NCBI GenBank assembly: GCA_027422505.1 | Contig: JAPQWV010001332.1 | Coordinates: 1 to 64,000, forward strand | Reading direction: 5' to 3' | DNA from: Craterostigma plantagineum | Lineage: Eukaryota; Streptophyta; Magnoliopsida; Lamiales; Linderniaceae | DNA length: 64,000 nucleotides | Part shown: positions 60,520 through 64,000 of the stretch, piece by piece | Layout of the letters: every line of letters starts with the position of its first letter | How positions within the stretch are numbered: the stretch's first letter is position 1 | Program-made: the position numbers and the translations under genes | The notes under the pieces: generated by a model | Told to the model about the DNA's origin: nothing | The model's database searches: none | What the model saw: the letters and a program-made list of their open reading frames with translations, nothing else

Positions 60520-60639
60520 CGATTTTGAGTAGCAAGGAATGATCGATCGTCTCCGACGAATGTAATTAGAGAGAGGAGCTTCAGTTTTCTCTCATTCTCC
60601 TCGTATTTCGTATGGGAAGAGAATTCTAGGATTTTTAGT

Positions 60640-60695
60640 TATATTTTCTTTTTCTTTTTCTTTTCTTTTCTTCTTTTCTTTCTTTTCCACATTAT
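60640..60695. repeat. polypyrimidine low-complexity tract
   Basis: TTTTCTTTTTCTTTTTC type repeat of about 50 bp upstream of the putative Harbinger first exon. Confidence 0.85.
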
Positions 60696-61218
60696 TTTCC
60701 TTCGTAACCAAACACAAAAAATGCTTTCCCTACCATTTTGTTTTCCTCTACATGGTAAATTCCATGAACCAAACACATCCTAGAGAATTAGCGGAGAAAA
60801 TGAAATGAAAAGAAAACTTAAACCAATTTAAAGCTAAAGTTATGAAAAATCAATTTGCATAGAAGAAATACAACAGAAAACAGTTTCTCATTAGTTTTCT
60901 TTCCTCACTCATTTTTTTGATCCAAACACATTGTAAACGTGCGTTTGGTATGCAGAATTCGACCTGCAAAGAAAAGAAAAAATGTAAAGGCACGCATTGA
61001 ACTATTATACGTTACGCTTCTCGTGTCCCTTGAGCTTAATTGTTTTGCCATGAAGCTCAAGCACGATTCATTTATAAAATATAAATATGGTAATAAATTC
61101 CAATCGCTTATTATTACAGCAAAACATTAAAAATTATCATACGACAAATATAGTATAACTCCCACATATTTCACCCTCTAAAAGACTTCAACCTCCGATT
61201 TAGCCTTTCCATTACTAT

Positions 61219-62475
61219 TCATGCGATGATCTTCGACGTTATTGACTTCTTGCAATTTTTGTTCCTGGCTTTGGCCAACTTCTTGAGCTTGGCGATTTCG
61301 ATATCCTTCGTCATCTTTCTCTTGTACATTTCCGCGAAAGTGATGGGCTCGTCGATGATTGGCTTATCCCCTTCCGCAACCTTGAGCGGGTAAACGATGG
61401 CCTCGGGCGACGGGTTTTCGAACGTTGCGATCGATAACCTACTCGTGTTCGAGTTCACCACTGCTCGATGGTCCGCGTTTTTGAACCTTCCGTTGCTCAA
61501 GTACTGCCAATTTTCGCCCAAAAAAGTTGAAATTAAAGAATTTTAGTGACGGAAACATTGATCGAACTCGAAAAAAATGAACTCGAGATTGTGCGCAAAA
61601 TTTTCATTAATAGTTGGTTGTGAAATTCTGGTTTATAGAAAAACTATGGTTCATATGAATTTATAAAAAGGATAATATTAGTGGATTCCAGTAGGGCGGA
61701 CCAACTAATTAAGGATATAATAAAAAAACATAAGAAATTGGCAGTTTGGTTGAAAATGATCATGGAGTACTTAAAATTTTCCTTTAGTAGGTTGTTGTGA
61801 AGCTTGAGCTTATAGATTAAAATAACAAAAAACTAAAAACGATTTATAAAACTGGGTTCTAGCCTCCGCAGAAAAAACTAACTAATTAAATAAACACATA
61901 ATAAGATAATATCTTTCATGTATGTCAAACGTCAAAAATAAACTCACATGACCAAAGTCACCGAGATTGACGACAAACGCGCCCTTAACAGGCTGTACCG
62001 TGATCCAGGATTTCCCCCCGTCCCGAGTCGCCTGAAGCCCCCCGACCTCGTCCTGAAACAAAAGGGTGATCAATCCGGGGTCGGTGTGCCTCTTGAGGCC
62101 CAACGTCAAACTGGGCTGAGGGCATTTCGGGTAATAGTTGACCACGACTTTCTGATCCATGTCAACGCACGCTTTAGTCAACGCCTCTCTTTCGAGGCCC
62201 ATAGCCTCTGATAAGACTCCTAGCAACTTGCATCCTAAGCCCATGAGCTGCGAGCTGTAGGCTTCAGTTACGGCGCGCCAAGACTCGGGCTTGTCGGGCC
62301 ACCGTGAGTAGTCTCGGGCTTTGATCGGGTATGTGAAGTAGGTCACTATTTCGCGCCAGTCTTGGACTACCTCGCCCTTAAAACAAAAAAAAAAACCCTG
62401 GTTAATTGTTTATTCCCATGTAGTAATCATATAATTAACTACTACTATGTTTTGCACGCCCGAATGTGTATGATT

Positions 62476-62522
<47 letters not shown>

Positions 62523-63274
62523 CATATTAGATAAATGCATCATGTTAATATTAAGTAAAATAGAGGGTAAATAGTAATTAATTCAAGGTAGTGGGTGATT
62601 TATTTTATTTTATAATAACACTAATTTGACTGAGCAATTTTATTGCAGTTTATATCAAGCCCGATGCTTAATAATAATAAGATAATGTAATGCAGGGCTG
62701 GATTTGGCTCGTGCATTCTGGTCTATTCCACGTGTCCCCAAGTTTTAGGACGAAATATAAGTAAGGGCCCAATATCAATACATATAATAAAAAATTCACC
62801 TGAAATATATTTTTTAGGTCATGAACGGGCAAAAAATAAAAAGATGGCCTCGATGTAAAAATATATAAATCAAGAACGAATAAATAATTACCTGGAGGTG
62901 GCTAGAAACGATGAACCCGCCCTTTTTCCCGCCGGACATGTCGAACCTAAGCTTTTCCTCGTCGGGCAAGTCGAAGAACCCGCGGGCCAAACGAGTCATA
63001 TCTTCGATGAGCTTTGAATCGACCCCATGATCGATCACTTGGAAAATGCCCCAATCTTCGCATGCTTGTGCTATTTTCTTGCATACATCTTTCCTCGTAT
63101 TATATTACATGAATCGCCTTCGTCGTCGATATTGGCGAGAGATATCAAAGGAATCTGATCGCTGAATTGATCGTAGGCCACGTTTGGCCTTTCGTCTTCG
63201 TCCCTTATGAACTTTTTGAGGAGAAACTTTTCGTGAGATATCGAAGTTAGGGTTTTCTTTCCTGAGAAAGCCAT
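61219..63274 (-). CDS. F3H: flavanone 3-hydroxylase (2-oxoglutarate/Fe(II) dioxygenase)
   Basis: Three exons, 63274-62892, 62376-61948 and 61503-61219, the standard F3H gene structure; 365 aa when one base is restored. It converts flavanones such as naringenin to dihydroflavonols in the cytosol. Seen: [11 protein letters not shown] near the start, [48 protein letters not shown] with the Fe ligands H and D, the [11 protein letters not shown] ligand His, and SRLSIATF with the 2OG-binding R-x-S. Residues typical for F3H rather than flavone synthase I in the LGLKRH segment are kept. Two oddities: exon 1 has a one-base shift near 63095-63110, after which [17 protein letters not shown] is in another frame; and the usual GDHGH motif reads GDFGH at the end of exon 2. 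The C-terminus is extended by a basic segment. Confidence 0.94.
62478..62519. repeat. (TA)n microsatellite in F3H intron 1
   Basis: About 40 bp of alternating AT inside the 515-bp first intron. Confidence 0.95.
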
Positions 63275-63380
63275 GTTAACAGATTCTCAAGGTCTATTAT
63301 TATTGAGGGTAAATGTTATTGAGTATGTTTGTTTTTTATAGGTGTATGGATTTACATATAACATATATGTGTTTTAGAAT

Positions 63381-63394
63381 GTATATATATAAAT
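63381..63394 (-). promoter_or_regulatory. probable TATA box of F3H
   Basis: TTTATATATATAC on the minus strand, about 108 bp upstream of the ATG, consistent with a leader of about 75 bases. Other TATATA words nearby make the choice uncertain. Confidence 0.35.
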
Positions 63395-63399
63395 ATTTA

Positions 63400-64000
63400 G
63401 GGCTGTTATACAATATGGTAGAGAACGATCGGGGGTTTCATTGCATGCAGCTAACTAACGTTCTTTGCACTTAGCTTTGAATGTAAAGTTTGAAGACATT
63501 AATGATGTTGGGACAAGTCATACTTATTTAATATATATTTATAATTGGCATAAGTTCTCAAAGATACACGTTTGAATAGTCAGTCTCACAGAATTGTAGG
63601 CGAGTGTGATGTTTGGAAATCGTAATAAGTACGGACGAAAAATCAAATAATTGTATAACTGAAGGAAGCATAAATTTATGGGAGAAACGTGTAAATAATT
63701 CGATGAGGGCGTTATTGAGAAATAAAATCATTTAAAAAAATTAATAACTAAAGTATCGTGAGTGAACGTATGATTACAAAATAAACTCAACAAACTTTGT
63801 TACTATATTTACTGATTAAATAAAATGAATAACAACTTGAACAGTTTAACCTAATTTTTACATGTTTTATTTTACGTTCTAAATCCTACTTCACCCAAAC
63901 ATTATTTAAATGATATGTGTAACACGATAAATAAAAATAAATAAATGGATAAATGGACAGCTGCACGGCCTAAATATAAAATATATTTAAATATTCGAAC
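63400..64000. other. upstream region of F3H, no gene seen
   Basis: AT-rich DNA to the window end. TAACTAACG at about 63452-63460 (minus strand CGTTAGTTA) resembles MYB-recognition words found in flavonoid promoters, but such short words occur by chance. Confidence 0.3.

Larger units (their letters stand above)
56230..60785 (-). mobile_element. PIF/Harbinger DNA transposon, interrupted
   Basis: Both typical Harbinger genes are present on the minus strand: a DDE endonuclease (HARBI1-type, 58250-60519) and a Myb/SANT-like protein (57460-57960). Possible imperfect ends are CCGTTTGGTTCTGTTGAAAGGAAAAC at 56233 and the reverse complement of GTTTTCCTCTACATGG...CCAAACACATCC at 60738-60780. Both genes are broken by stops, and a solo LTR sits inside the transposase. 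The exact termini are uncertain because related GTTTGG words occur several times around both ends. Confidence 0.65.

Overview
The window looks like nuclear DNA from a flowering plant. It holds intron-rich genes with GT-AG introns, plant-specific families (ROP GTPase, flavanone 3-hydroxylase, thaumatin-like protein, RGG-tailed Alba protein) and a dense mix of plant transposons (MULE, Athila-type Ty3/gypsy, SIRE-type Ty1/copia, LINE, PIF/Harbinger, a Cassandra-type 5S-bearing LTR). A core eudicot, probably an asterid, is my inference from protein flavour; no sequence search was possible.

Layout. 1-16.9 kb is repeat territory: a 5-kb head-to-head inverted duplication of a FAR1/MULE transposase with an OTU protease domain (1.55-6.69 kb), a small foldback (7.7-8.0 kb), and an Athila-like element (8.0-15.96 kb, minus sense) whose interior is itself a 4.6-kb palindrome of ORF1. 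16.9-33 kb is a gene island: an Alba-domain RGG protein (+), a prostaglandin-E-synthase-2-like protein (-) that shares a 336-bp divergent promoter with VPS35 (+), and a type I ROP GTPase (-) tail-to-tail with VPS35. 33.3-47.6 kb is one large MULE-like transposon carrying a plant mobile domain (PMD) gene. That gene is split by a young 10.9-kb copia element with an additional ORF in the envelope position. 48.4-50.3 kb is a LINE remnant. 51.7-56.0 kb holds a thaumatin-like protein gene (-) and an organelle-type DarP/YjgA (DUF615) gene (-). 56.2-60.8 kb is a PIF/Harbinger element broken by a solo LTR bearing a 5S rRNA-like segment. 61.2-63.3 kb is flavanone 3-hydroxylase (-).

The host genes do not form a pathway. 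They are ordinary housekeeping and metabolic genes: retromer transport, Rho-type signalling, ribosome maturation, flavonoid synthesis, cell-wall or defence protein. The most interesting biology is in the repeats: two large natural palindromes able to make long hairpin RNA against MULE and Athila sequences, and nested insertions that date each other. Several conserved exons and the young copia carry isolated single-base indels. These look more like residual assembly errors than gene death, so reading frames here should be checked against raw reads.
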